Source: Paraktedonobacter carboxidivorans (GTDB taxonomy: Bacteria > Chloroflexota > Ktedonobacteria > Ktedonobacterales > Ktedonobacteraceae). Taken from it: a stretch of 64,000 nucleotides of DNA. The stretch spans positions 1 to 64,000 of the forward strand of contig JBEVTI010000031.1 in NCBI GenBank assembly GCA_041156125.1, in the 5' to 3' direction. The notes beneath the pieces were generated by a model, which saw nothing but the letters and a program-made list of their open reading frames with translations, did no database searches and was not told the origin of the DNA. Shown here in pieces: positions 17,573-26,787 of this stretch. How positions within the stretch are numbered: position 1 is the stretch's first letter; each line of letters begins with the position of its first letter. A program made the translations under genes and the position numbers.

Positions 17573-20344
17573 TTACTCGATTAGCAGATGGAGGTCTCTG
17601 GCGCGTGCTACCGCCTGGGTGCGGCTCTCCACCTGGAGCTTACTGTAGATGGTATTGACATACGATTTGACTGTGCTAAGTGCCAGGACGAGCCGGGTGG
17701 CAATATCACGATTGGAGAGACCAGCCGCAATCAGGCGCAGTACTGCCAATTCGCGCTCGGTCAGTGGATCGAGCAGCGTCTGGGCAGGAACTGGTGCAGA
17801 GAGTGTAGCAGGGGAGGTACCTGCCTGAGCCTGTTCTCCGCGTAGCGGCGCGAGGAGCCGTTCGAGGTAGGCCAGCGGAACGTTAGTCTCAGCGGCGCGT
17901 GATCGTTTGCGCGAGCGTTCGTGGAGCTTTGCGAGCAGGACCGCCATGGGTGGGCCTTCATCCACAAAGATGCGGACGTAGCCCTCCGGCTCGGCCAGTG
18001 TCAGGGCGCGTTCCAGTGGCACGAGAGCGGCAGGGATGTCGCCTTGCATCTGGTGGGCGAGCGCCTGGAGCACCAGAATTTCGATGGCGCTTCCCGTCCT
18101 CTCCCCTGCTTGCGCTGCTTGTAGGAGGCGCTCCAGGAGTTCCATTGCCTCAAGCATAAAGCGTTCTGCGCGCTCGCTTTTAGATCGGGCCAGGAGTACC
18201 CTGGCCAGGGTGATATGCTCGAACTCGCGCAGGTAGCTGAGGTCATCCGCGACTGACAAACCCTGCTCACGCACCCAGCCGCGAGCTTCGCCCAACCTTC
18301 CCTGCGCGACCCACACCCGCGTCACGAGCGCCGCTATAGGATGCACATTGGGGAAGAGGTCCCGCACATACAGACGCTCTGCCTCGTGGAGCAGGCCGAG
18401 AGCGCCAGCCAGATCTCCCTGGGCCTCACGTATGCGGGCCTGAGCAACGCACCAACGAGACTGGTTTTGCGGGAACCCTGTGTGTTCGCCCAGTTCCTTG
18501 CTTGTCAGCAGGTGCTGTGTGGCGACATCCAGATCGTTCTGCTCGCGGTAGAGCTCGCTCATGCCTACATACAGGTCTGCCGTTCCCTGCAGAACAGGCT
18601 CGCCCGGTGCCAGCGCTGCCTGCAAAGAGCGCTCATATGTGTGCATGGCCTCGTGAAGACGACCTTGCGCAATCTTGATATCAGCCAGGGTGATGGTGCC
18701 ACTGATGGCGTCAGAGATGTTCCCGGCCATCCGCACATTCGCTATGCCATCGGCAAACGTCCTGTGCGCTGTCTCTAGATCCCCGCTCCCCCAGGAGGCG
18801 ATCCCCAGGAGAGCCGCTGCCGCTCCGCGTCCCAGAAGGTCTTCCTGGGGTACGAGATCGAGTACCCGCCGGGCGTATTTTATGGTGCCGTGTACATCGC
18901 CCAGAGCCAGCGTACTCGCGGCACGGTACAAGGCTATCAAAGCCGGAAGCTGGCGAAATTCCTCCTGGTCCACGACGATCATCTCAGCCGCTGGAGCAAG
19001 CGCGCTCGTGTCTGCCGTCGTATCCAGCCACCGTTCAGCGTCTTGCAGTCGGGCGTGGGTGGCCACAAGATCCCCGCCAGACAATAATGCATAGGCATAC
19101 CCAACGCTGAGCACAGGCCTGCGGTGAAACAGTTCGTCGGGCAGCGCCTTGAACCAGCCAAGCAGTGTGGCATCCTGTCTACTCCTGCGCATTTCCGAGG
19201 TTGCCAGCTCGATCAGCTCCGCCGCGCGCGTGAAATCCCTGCCGGCCAGCGCGTGGCGGATTGCCTCGGCCACCGAGCCATGCTGCTCGTACCACTCGCT
19301 CGCGCGTCGATGCAGAGTTGCTACCAGAGCGGGCTGCTCCGCCAGCAATTGCGCGGAGAGCACTTCGGCAAAGAGGTGGTGATAGCGATACCAGTGGCGC
19401 CTGTCATCCAGGGAAACTACAAAGAAGTTGCCTCGCTCCAGGGCCTCCAGGCGAGCCTGGCCCTCTTCCTGGCCGGTGACGGCATCGCAGAGCGAGCCAT
19501 TCAAGCGGTCGAGAATGGCGGTCTGGAGTAAAAAGCTGCGAACAGGTGCGGGCTGACGTTGCAGGACCTCTTCGACCAGATAGTCCACGATATAGCGGTG
19601 GTCGCCCGCGAATGCCCGAATAAACCCGGCAACATCCTGACGGCCCTGCATGGAAAGCGCGGCTAATTGCAGTCCGGCAATCCAGCCTTCGGTGTGATCT
19701 TCTAGCGCGGCGATGTTTTCCGCTGAGAGACTGAGGCCCATCACCTGGCTGAGAAATGCGGAAGCTTCGGAGGCGGTAAAACGTAAGTCGGCGGCACGCA
19801 GTTCGCTCAAGTGGCTTCGGGCGCGTAAGCGAGCCAGAGGTAACGGTGGATCTTCGCGGGTCGCAATGACCACGTGCATCTGCGGCGGGAGGTGCTCGAG
19901 CAGATAGGTAAGGGCCATGTCAACCGATTTGGCCTCAATCACGTGGTAGTCGTCAAGGACGAGGACGAAATGGTCCGGGAGCGTGGTGATCTCATTGAGC
20001 AGGGCCGTCAGGATCGCTGCGGGTGGCGGTGGCTGAGGAGATTGAAGCACAGCCAATAGCTCTTTCCCAATGGTAGGCGCAATCGTCTGTAAAGCCGCGA
20101 CCAGGTACGCCAGGAAGCGGGTGGGATCGTTCTCCCCTGCGTCCAGCGACAGCCAGGCGGTCGGTCGTTCGCTTCCCTCGACCCATTCACTGACCAGCGT
20201 GGTTTTCCCAAAGCCAGCGGGGGCAGCGATGAGGGTCAGTTTGCGCTGCAGCCCCTCGTTCAGCCGCTCAAGCAGCCGGGGGCGGCTGACAACGTTTGGT
20301 CTAAGCGAAGGTAAATACAGTTTCGTGGCCAAAATTGGTGTCAC
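17573..20344 (-). CDS. MalT-like LuxR family STAND-ATPase regulator
   Basis: About 923 residues. The N-terminal P-loop reads AAPAGFGKTTL (Walker A), with DDYH in the Walker B region (LVLDDYHVI), both typical of MalT-type STAND ATPases. The middle (about 400-830) is helical, TPR-like repeats that would bind an inducer. The C-terminal LuxR HTH reads LTERELAVLRLIAAGLSNRDIA, then STVKSYVNTIYSKLQV. The GTG at 20,344 is chosen because GGGAGGAGAG stands right before it; the open frame extends 9 codons further to a TTG. The targets may include the neighbouring DUF4386 pair. It lies 33 bases after the NagZ gene on the same strand. Confidence 0.93.
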   Translation of the reverse strand: MTPILATKLYLPSLRPNVVSRPRLLERLNEGLQRKLTLIAAPAGFGKTTLVSEWVEGSERPTAWLSLDAGENDPTRFLAYLVAALQTIAPTIGKELLAVLQSPQPPPPAAILTALLNEITTLPDHFVLVLDDYHVIEAKSVDMALTYLLEHLPPQMHVVIATREDPPLPLARLRARSHLSELRAADLRFTASEASAFLSQVMGLSLSAENIAALEDHTEGWIAGLQLAALSMQGRQDVAGFIRAFAGDHRYIVDYLVEEVLQRQPAPVRSFLLQTAILDRLNGSLCDAVTGQEEGQARLEALERGNFFVVSLDDRRHWYRYHHLFAEVLSAQLLAEQPALVATLHRRASEWYEQHGSVAEAIRHALAGRDFTRAAELIELATSEMRRSRQDATLLGWFKALPDELFHRRPVLSVGYAYALLSGGDLVATHARLQDAERWLDTTADTSALAPAAEMIVVDQEEFRQLPALIALYRAASTLALGDVHGTIKYARRVLDLVPQEDLLGRGAAAALLGIASWGSGDLETAHRTFADGIANVRMAGNISDAISGTITLADIKIAQGRLHEAMHTYERSLQAALAPGEPVLQGTADLYVGMSELYREQNDLDVATQHLLTSKELGEHTGFPQNQSRWCVAQARIREAQGDLAGALGLLHEAERLYVRDLFPNVHPIAALVTRVWVAQGRLGEARGWVREQGLSVADDLSYLREFEHITLARVLLARSKSERAERFMLEAMELLERLLQAAQAGERTGSAIEILVLQALAHQMQGDIPAALVPLERALTLAEPEGYVRIFVDEGPPMAVLLAKLHERSRKRSRAAETNVPLAYLERLLAPLRGEQAQAGTSPATLSAPVPAQTLLDPLTERELAVLRLIAAGLSNRDIATRLVLALSTVKSYVNTIYSKLQVESRTQAVARARDLHLLIE

Positions 20345-20377
20345 TTGCTCTCTCCTCCCGCAGCTTTCCAAATCGTT

Positions 20378-22099
20378 TCATGCATGGTCCACCGCTTTGA
20401 GGTCGCGGGAATAGAGTCCGGGCAGGCTGACTGGTAGCTTGCCGTGGGGCTGGATGGAGCCGAAGAGGGCGCGGATGGCGGCGGCGATGGCTGGTTGGGT
20501 GTATTCGTAGGTGACAAGGTAGGTGCCAAGCTCAGAGAAGGCCAGCAGGTCGTAGGGGCTGTAGGCTGCCAGGCCGAGCAGCGGACGGCCTGTGGCGAGC
20601 AGGCGTTGCATGACTGTGACCTGGCGCTGATCCAGCAGGGCGTTGATTGTGACCATCAGGATCGCGTCGGCTGTTTGCGCTACGTGGTAGAGTTGCTCGT
20701 ACTCCGCGGGCGTGGTCTGCTCGCTCAGGACGATGGGGGTGGTATGCGCGTGGTGCTGGTGCAGGCTCGCGACCAGAAACTCCTCGGGATAACCCTGATC
20801 CTCGACCTGTGTCCAGATGTCGCGGTGCGTGTAGACGACCAGCAGGTGCTGCTCTGGCTCCAGGCGCAGAGGGAGCACTCCGGGCGTATCCCTGACCAGC
20901 GTAACCGCGCGCTCGTAGATCTGCTCGCGCAATTGTCGATGCGCCTCACAGCCAACCCATGCCAGTTCCTGTGCGCTTGTCTGGGACTCTGCCCGACTTC
21001 GCAGGCGCTCCTTGAGGGCAAGCACGCGCTCGGCTGACTCGCGGATGCGCTCTGGCGCGATCTCGCCGCGCTGTAGCGCGGCCTTGAGCGCCTCGAGGCC
21101 AGAGAGCTGGCGCTCGTAGCGGTGGGAGATCAGGATCAGGTCGTTGCCAGCCAGTTGCGCCAGAACCGTGCCCCGACCTACGCCGACAGCTTCAGAGACC
21201 GCGTTCATCTCCAGGCAATCGGTCATGATCACTCCCTGGAAGCCAAGTTGCTGGCGTAAAAGCTGATCAATGACCTCTGGCGAGAGGGTCGCGGGCAGGT
21301 TGGTCTCGCCCATCAGAGCCGGGAAAGAGATGTGCGCGGTCATCACGCAGTCGCTGCCAGCCGCGATCCCGCTTTTAAAGGGCAGCAGTTCCAGGCGTTC
21401 CAGGCGCTCCAGCGCATAAGGCACCACTGGCATACCCAGGTGCGAATCCGTCGCCGTATCACCATGGCCGGGGAAATGCTTGATGCAGGTTGCCACGCCC
21501 GCCTGCTGATAGCCGCGGATTTGCGCACAGGCCAGGCGCGCCACCTCCTGTGGATCTTCGCCAAAGGAGCGCACGCCAATCACCGGATTGCTCGGATTGT
21601 TATTCACATCCACCACTGGCGCCAGGTTGAGATTGATGCCCAGCGCGTGCATCTCGCGTCCCGCCGCCAGCGCAACCTCGTAGGCATCCTCTGCCGAGCC
21701 AATTGCCCCTAATGTCATGTTACCGGGGAAGATGGTTGCCTCTCTCACTGGCGCGCTCGCGGTTGTCCCGTCAGCCTGGGAACTCGGCGCGTTTGCGCCA
21801 GCTTCTCCTGGCATGCGCGAGTTTTTAGAGAGGCGCTGCACCATGCCATTCTCCTGGTCGATGGCGATCAAGAGCGGAAAGCGCTGTCCTCCCTCGCGTG
21901 CCAGCTCTTGCAGGCGGCTGGTTAACTCATGTAGTTGACGCGCGCTACGTATATTGCGCGAGAAGAGGATAATATTGCCAACATGATGGCGCTGAATCAG
22001 CTCAATCAGTTCGGGGGTCGGGCTTGTGCCTGGGAAGCCGACTATTAAAAGCTGGCCAATTTGTTCTTCTAGCGTTAGATCCTGGCTTAAACTGGACAT
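20378..22099 (-). CDS. nagZ: GH3 beta-N-acetylhexosaminidase, NagZ type
   Basis: 573 residues. The family 3 catalytic TIM barrel shows LLIAIDQENGMVQRL, the NagZ loop CIKHFPGHGDTATDSHLGMP (His-Asp acid/base dyad) and the nucleophile in GVIMTDCLEMNAV. A C-terminal alpha/beta domain (about 390-573) follows as in the longer Gram-positive enzymes. There is no signal peptide, so it probably acts in the cytoplasm on imported GlcNAc-MurNAc fragments or chitooligosaccharides, releasing GlcNAc. It is the last gene of the etherase-kinase-hexosaminidase run, 76 bases after the kinase gene. ATG follows AAAGGGACG. Confidence 0.93.
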   Translation of the reverse strand: MSSLSQDLTLEEQIGQLLIVGFPGTSPTPELIELIQRHHVGNIILFSRNIRSARQLHELTSRLQELAREGGQRFPLLIAIDQENGMVQRLSKNSRMPGEAGANAPSSQADGTTASAPVREATIFPGNMTLGAIGSAEDAYEVALAAGREMHALGINLNLAPVVDVNNNPSNPVIGVRSFGEDPQEVARLACAQIRGYQQAGVATCIKHFPGHGDTATDSHLGMPVVPYALERLERLELLPFKSGIAAGSDCVMTAHISFPALMGETNLPATLSPEVIDQLLRQQLGFQGVIMTDCLEMNAVSEAVGVGRGTVLAQLAGNDLILISHRYERQLSGLEALKAALQRGEIAPERIRESAERVLALKERLRSRAESQTSAQELAWVGCEAHRQLREQIYERAVTLVRDTPGVLPLRLEPEQHLLVVYTHRDIWTQVEDQGYPEEFLVASLHQHHAHTTPIVLSEQTTPAEYEQLYHVAQTADAILMVTINALLDQRQVTVMQRLLATGRPLLGLAAYSPYDLLAFSELGTYLVTYEYTQPAIAAAIRALFGSIQPHGKLPVSLPGLYSRDLKAVDHA

Positions 22100-22175
22100 A
22101 ACACTCGTCCCTTTCTGGCTAAAAATGGTCGTTTAGAGCTATACAGTACTCTTCGCGCGTCAGTGATAGAGTTGC

Positions 22176-23093
22176 TTAAAAAGATTGGTCATCCATGTGC
22201 ATAGTTGCCCGGGCCGCGGTCAGCGTGGGATGTTCGACCAGCGCCACATGGCCGATTGGCTGGTAGTGACGGATCTGGTGAATCACCTGGGTGCAGAAAT
22301 CGGCCTCATTGATCAGCAGTCCTCCGCCTAGCGCGAGAGGAATTTCCTGGTGCGAGAAGCCAAGTGCCTGGCAGACCGCGTTGACCGCCAGGGCGAGTTC
22401 CCTGGCCGCGTGCTGAATGATTGTTGCGGCCACCTGGTCACCAGCGCGCGCGGAAATCATTACCCAGGAAGAGAGACTGGCGATTTTAGCCTTATCAGGC
22501 TCGCCATAGATCTCGCCAATCAGCTCATCGGTATTTTGTAGATTCCACGCCCGCAGAATACGTTCGCGCAGGGCCGTCTGGGGTCCCCGGCCATCAGAAG
22601 CGCGTACCACCGCCTGGAGAGCCTGCTGGGCGATAATATAGCCACTACCCTCGTCTCCCAGCAGATGTCCCCAGCCACCGGACCTTGCCCGGCGCCCATC
22701 GACATCGCGACCCAGCGCGATCGAGCCAGTGCCTGAGATTAGCACCACGCCGACCGCGTTTTCCAGGCCGGCCAGCAGGAGTTCGCCATCATTGGTCAGG
22801 CGCACCTGTTCGGCAAAGCCGCGCAGGTAGGGCAGGAGCAGATTGTGATCGGCGCGGCGGTCGATGCCGGCCAGGCCCAGCCAGGCCCGTCTGAATGGCT
22901 GGTGACGGTTCGCCGCCCGCTCGGCTTGCTCCACGGCGGCGCGCACATTCTGCACAGCGGCATCCAGACCAATCGAGTTATAGTTCGCGCCTCCAGCCAG
23001 CCCGCGCCCAATTTCCTCGCCACGTTCGTTGACAATTATAGCCAGGGTTTTGCTGCCCCCGCCATCCACGCCCAGGTAGTATGTTTCTGTCAT
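22176..23093 (-). CDS. N-acetylglucosamine kinase, BadF/BadG family
   Basis: 305 residues with the ASKHA-fold phosphate-1 motif YYLGVDGGGSKTLAI, AGIDRR, the GVVLISGTGSIALG phosphate-2 motif, and SGGWGHLLGDEGSGYIIAQQA, which is characteristic of GlcNAc/MurNAc kinases. It transfers phosphate from ATP to GlcNAc (and perhaps MurNAc). Its ATG overlaps the stop of the upstream murQ by four bases (ATGA), showing translational coupling. Together with MurQ and NagZ it forms a cell-wall sugar salvage route. Confidence 0.92.
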   Translation of the reverse strand: MTETYYLGVDGGGSKTLAIIVNERGEEIGRGLAGGANYNSIGLDAAVQNVRAAVEQAERAANRHQPFRRAWLGLAGIDRRADHNLLLPYLRGFAEQVRLTNDGELLLAGLENAVGVVLISGTGSIALGRDVDGRRARSGGWGHLLGDEGSGYIIAQQALQAVVRASDGRGPQTALRERILRAWNLQNTDELIGEIYGEPDKAKIASLSSWVMISARAGDQVAATIIQHAARELALAVNAVCQALGFSHQEIPLALGGGLLINEADFCTQVIHQIRHYQPIGHVALVEHPTLTAARATMHMDDQSF

Positions 23094-24025
23094 AACACCT
23101 CTTCGAGTGTCGCACGTAAAATACCGTCGTGAGCCGCGAGCCGTTCGCGTGCCTGCTGCGGCGTGAGGTTCGTCTTACCAAGAAGCATCGCGGTTTTGAC
23201 CTCGCCCCCGCTCTGTTGCAGCAGGGCCTCGCAGGTCTCTTTATCCAGGCCGGTCACACTCTGTACGGCCTTCAAGGCGCGCAAATGCAGCTTAAAGTTC
23301 GTTGCTCGCACATCGATCATCAAATTGCCATACGTCTTGCCAAGCAGAATCATGCTGCCAGTGCTCAGCATATTCAGGACCATCTTCTGAGCTGTGCCAG
23401 CTTTGAGGCGCGTTGAACCGGTAATGACCTCCGGCCCTACAACTGGCGCGATCATAATGTCCACAGCCTCTTCCAGTGGAACGCCGCGATTACAGGCAAT
23501 GCCGATGGTCAACGCGCCGCGCCCACGCGCGTATGCCAGCGCGCCCAGGGCATAGGGTGTGCGTCCACTGGCCGCGATGCCGACCACCACATCCACGGCT
23601 CGCAGATTGAGCCGGGTGACATCTGCCTCGCCAGCCTCGACGCTATCCTCTTGATCTTCCTGAGCCTGGGACTGAGCAATTGGTCCACCAGCCAGCAGAC
23701 CAATGACCATTTCAGGCGCGACATTAAATGTCGGCGGACACTCCGCTGCATCCAGCACGCCCAACCGCCCGGAGGTTCCAGCGCCCGCGTAGATCAGGCG
23801 ACCACCCGCGCGCAGGCGGGCCGTGATCTCTTCAAGCGCGCGCGCGATTTGGGGAAGCTCCTGAGCAATCGCTTGCGCGACCTTCGCGTCTTCCGCGTTC
23901 ATCACCTGAGCAATCTCCAGCGGACTCATCCGGTCGATCTCGCTCGTCGCGGGATTGGCTTTCTCTGTTTCCAGCATAGTGACAGCTAGCGCCTGTGCCG
24001 GAACCGTCTGTGGCTCATCTGCCAT
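23090..24025 (-). CDS. murQ: N-acetylmuramic acid 6-phosphate etherase
   Basis: 311 residues, normal for MurQ. The SIS domain shows IYAGAGTSGRLGVLDAAECPPTF, VVGIAASGRTPYALGAL, GCNRG-like IACNRGVPLEEAVD, and GPEVITGSTRLKAGTAQKMVLNM, all signature MurQ stretches. The C-terminal UBA-like helix bundle is present (CEALLQQSGGEVKTAMLL). It cleaves the lactyl ether of MurNAc-6-P to GlcNAc-6-P and D-lactate in the cytoplasm. It is the first gene of the minus-strand run, ATG after GAGGAGT. The GntR regulator lies 90 bases upstream on the same strand. Confidence 0.96.
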   Translation of the reverse strand: MADEPQTVPAQALAVTMLETEKANPATSEIDRMSPLEIAQVMNAEDAKVAQAIAQELPQIARALEEITARLRAGGRLIYAGAGTSGRLGVLDAAECPPTFNVAPEMVIGLLAGGPIAQSQAQEDQEDSVEAGEADVTRLNLRAVDVVVGIAASGRTPYALGALAYARGRGALTIGIACNRGVPLEEAVDIMIAPVVGPEVITGSTRLKAGTAQKMVLNMLSTGSMILLGKTYGNLMIDVRATNFKLHLRALKAVQSVTGLDKETCEALLQQSGGEVKTAMLLGKTNLTPQQARERLAAHDGILRATLEEVL

Positions 24026-24115
24026 GCGATGTTACTCCTCACGCTCTATCATCATGTCGATTTTACTCTGCCGTAGAGGTTGAGGTGGTCTGGCAGAGCC
24101 ATTGAAAATAGCTGG

Positions 24116-24862
24116 CTATGGCATCAATTGTTCGCGCTTCATATGTGTAAAGAAGACATATTTATTGCCACAATAGATGGATTTCGCGTATTCAATGGGC
24201 AAATCGCGTTCCGTATACGTTGTACGACGAATAAAGAGAGCCGCGCTGCCCATGGGAACCTTGAGGAGCTGGCTTTCTTCGGGACCAACCGGGCCGGCTT
24301 CTAACTCTTGTTCCGCCTCCATCAATGGCTGTCCATACTTATCTTCTAAGAGGCGATAGAGCGAATTTTTTTCCAGATCTTCTGCGAGCAAGCGTTCGCA
24401 GCCTATGAAGCTGAGGCTGGAGATCTCGATTGCCAGGGGTATCTCATCGGCCAGGCGCAAGCGTTGCAGGCGAAAGACCATCAGGCCGGGTTTAATGTGC
24501 AGGCGTTCGGCCAACGACTCGTCAGCAGGAATCATCTGCGCCGAGATGACTTTAGAGCCTGGGCGCTGCCCACGGGCCTTCATGTCCTCGGTAAAGCCAG
24601 TCAGGTTGATCAGTTGCTGAGTAATTTTGTGGCGGCTCACAAAGGTCCCTTTACCCTGCTCGCGGTAAAAGAGTCCCTCATTGACCAGTTCAGTGATCGC
24701 CTGCCGCGCGGTCATACGACTGATACCGTACTGCTCTCCCAGTTCGCGCTCCGATGGAATGAGATCGCCCGGTTTCCATTCGCTAGCACGGATCTTTTCC
24801 CGCATAATCTCTTTAAGCTGGTAGTAACGCGGTAAGGGACTTTTACGTACAATAGAACTCAT
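24116..24862 (-). CDS. GntR/HutC family regulator (NagR/DasR-like) with UTRA domain
   Basis: 248 residues. N-terminal winged HTH: PLYQQL-like PRYYQLKEIMREKIRASEWKPGDLIPSERELGEQYGISRMTARQAITELVNEGL. The C-terminal UTRA effector domain is about 95-240 (ESLAERLHIKPGLMVFRLQRLRLADEIPLAIEISS; FIRRTTYTERDLPIEYAKSIY). NagR and DasR, the best known members next to nag genes, are released from DNA by GlcN-6-P or GlcNAc-6-P. Its location between murQ and divergent nagA, and TGGTCTAGACCA-like sites at 24,980 and 26,400, support control of this locus. Confidence 0.92.
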   Translation of the reverse strand: MSSIVRKSPLPRYYQLKEIMREKIRASEWKPGDLIPSERELGEQYGISRMTARQAITELVNEGLFYREQGKGTFVSRHKITQQLINLTGFTEDMKARGQRPGSKVISAQMIPADESLAERLHIKPGLMVFRLQRLRLADEIPLAIEISSLSFIGCERLLAEDLEKNSLYRLLEDKYGQPLMEAEQELEAGPVGPEESQLLKVPMGSAALFIRRTTYTERDLPIEYAKSIYCGNKYVFFTHMKREQLMP

Positions 24863-24956
24863 TGGATGAGTCCACCCTTTCTCTGAGATTCTGAACCGCA
24901 GTCTATCATTTTTCAGTCCCTTTGGGAAGACTTTTTTGGCTCTAGTAGAGTTACGT

Positions 24957-25034
24957 AACTAGATGGTATAATTGGTATGTTGTATAGACCACCAACACAA
25001 GTATAATAGTGTCACATTTTTGACGAAACGTCAA
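24957..25034 (+). promoter_or_regulatory. nagA promoter region with further palindromes
   Basis: Besides the two TATAAT boxes, the intergenic region holds a perfect 12-bp palindrome AGTTACGTAACT just upstream and an inverted repeat TTGACG-AAA-CGTCAA ending near 25,033, which would lie in the early transcript or at the start site. Either may be a second operator. The assignment is by inspection only. Confidence 0.4.
24980..24991. promoter_or_regulatory. Candidate GntR (NagR/DasR-like) operator over the nagA -35 region
   Basis: The 12-mer TTGTATAGACCA matches the palindromic core TGGTCTAGACCA at 10 of 12 positions. It covers the possible -35 element (TTGTAT, 24,980-24,985) that precedes TATAAT at 25,002-25,007 by 16 bases. 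A bound repressor would block nagA transcription. A second TATAAT with an extended TG lies at 24,967. Confidence 0.5.
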
Positions 25035-25146
25035 GTGTGGGCTGCCAGCATAAGAGATGCGCCGGGAGAGGCAGTCTGAGGGTTTAAAGACAACAGATTA
25101 CAGGCTTTTCCCTGTCAGGAGGCTTAATCAAAGGAGTAAAGGATCA

Positions 25147-26328
25147 ATGCGGTTTACGTTACGTGGAACACGTCTGGTTGATGCGAATATGGATCTGGCC
25201 AGAGGTGAGATAACCGTCGATGGGGCGCACATCGAGTATGTGGGAGAGAGAAATAAGGCAGCGGGCAAGATAGTGGATGCCAGCCAGACTATAGTGGTGC
25301 CTGGTTTTATCGAAGTGCATACGCATGGTGGCGGAGGGTTTGAACTGCATACGACTGATGCCGAGCAAATCCATGGCTATGCTCGTTGGGTGGTCAGTAC
25401 AGGCGTGACCTCGTTTCTCACTTCAGTGGTGGGCATACCGGGCGCGCTCCCTCTGGCACAATTGCGCACAGCTGTTGCTGCCCTTGAACATCAGGGTGCG
25501 GGCGCGGAAGTGCTAGGAATTTTTCTGGAGGGACCCTATATTAACGTCAAGCGCCGGGGAGCGCACCCGCCATCCTGGTTGCGCCAGCCAGAGCCAGCGG
25601 AAACGCGCCAGTTGCTGGACGCGGCTGCTGGCCACCTGCGCCTGATCACCGTCGCCCCCGAACTGGCGGGCGCGCACGAGATGATCAGCACGCTGCTGGC
25701 AGCCGGGGTAACGGTCGGTATTGGGCACACAGACGCTACCTATGAGCAGACCGAAGAGGCCGTCGCGCTAGGTATCACGCATGTCACTCACTGCTTTAAT
25801 GCCATGCGTCCGCTGCTCCATCGCGCTCCCGGCCCCCTCGCGGCCATCGCGAAGGCGCCTCAGGTGCAGGGCGAACTGATCGCCGATGGAGTCCATGTCC
25901 ATCCCGAAGTCATGCGCTTGCTGGTAAAGATGCTGGGTACACAGCGTATTGTCGTGATTACTGACGCCCAGGCCGCAGCTGGTATGGAGAACGGCGCGCA
26001 ATTTGAGTTCGCCGGACAGACGGCGGAAGTCATCTGCGGAGCCGCTTACCTGGCCGATGGTACCCTGACTGGCAGTGTCCTGACCATGCAGCAGGCGCTC
26101 ACTAATATGCTAGAGATGACGTATGTCTCTCTCTCTGAGGCAATCGGCATGCTGACCCTGAATCCTGCTCGAAGCGCGCGCGCCGACTCGCGCAAAGGGC
26201 TTTTACGCTCTGGTTATGACGCCGATCTGCTTGTCTTTGACGCTGCCTTGAACTTGCAGGCGACCATCTGTCAGGGTCAACTGGCTTACGCCAACGACAC
26301 GTGGAGCGCGTTACTGCGAGAAGCCTGA
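25147..26328 (+). CDS. nagA: N-acetylglucosamine-6-phosphate deacetylase
   Basis: About 393 residues from the ATG at 25,147, preceded by AAAGGAG; an upstream in-frame extension is unlikely to be used. Amidohydrolase fold with VPGFIEVHTHGGGG (metal-binding HxH), FLEGPYIN (metal Glu), VGIGHTDATYEQ, THCFNAMRPLLHR, ADGVHVHPEVM, and the catalytic Asp in VVITDAQAAAG. It hydrolyses GlcNAc-6-P to GlcN-6-P and acetate. Divergent from the GntR regulator, with the probable operator between them. NagB, the next enzyme, is not in this window. Confidence 0.95.
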   Translation: MRFTLRGTRLVDANMDLARGEITVDGAHIEYVGERNKAAGKIVDASQTIVVPGFIEVHTHGGGGFELHTTDAEQIHGYARWVVSTGVTSFLTSVVGIPGALPLAQLRTAVAALEHQGAGAEVLGIFLEGPYINVKRRGAHPPSWLRQPEPAETRQLLDAAAGHLRLITVAPELAGAHEMISTLLAAGVTVGIGHTDATYEQTEEAVALGITHVTHCFNAMRPLLHRAPGPLAAIAKAPQVQGELIADGVHVHPEVMRLLVKMLGTQRIVVITDAQAAAGMENGAQFEFAGQTAEVICGAAYLADGTLTGSVLTMQQALTNMLEMTYVSLSEAIGMLTLNPARSARADSRKGLLRSGYDADLLVFDAALNLQATICQGQLAYANDTWSALLREA

Positions 26329-26392
26329 CCTCCCTGCATCCAGCATTTTCTGCAAGTGTTCAGACCGCAGGTGGTCATTTTTTACCAATTTA

Positions 26393-26442
26393 TGGTCTAG
26401 TGGTCTAGACATCTTGACAAATTATCCAGTACAGAGTACAGT
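26393..26442 (+). promoter_or_regulatory. Importer promoter with tandem TGGTCTAG operator
   Basis: TGGTCTAG occurs twice back to back (26,393-26,400; 26,401-26,408), the second reading TGGTCTAGACAT (10 of 12 matches to the DasR/NagR core). It abuts a promoter with TTGACA (26,414-26,419), a 17-base spacer and TACAGT (26,437-26,442). A weaker 9-of-12 site lies at 26,676-26,687. The gap of 459 bases between nagA and the binding-protein gene otherwise holds a long leader with a 7-bp stem just before the ribosome site, and no gene. Confidence 0.6.
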
Positions 26443-26787
26443 ACGTACAGAGATTGATCCCGATGAATATGTAGGCGACCAGCAAGACCATTGGCGAACT
26501 GGTTAATAGCCAGGGCAAGCAATGGTCTGGGAGGAAAGGAGTTCTTTCTGCAGGGCTAATGCAAGCATACTCAGGGTCATGACGCAGAGCAAAAGTATCT
26601 TAGTTTGAGGCGCGCGGCCCGCATGGTTGCACCAGAACTTATGAACCCCTTATGACATGTCTGCTGGTAAACAGAATGTGTAGACCAGTTCTCCAGTTTC
26701 TTCTTACAGCTTTTGTCGGTTAAATATTTTTTATAGAATGGCGTCAAGATCAATAGAGGCCATTCTAGCAGTGTTAGGAGGTTTCCT

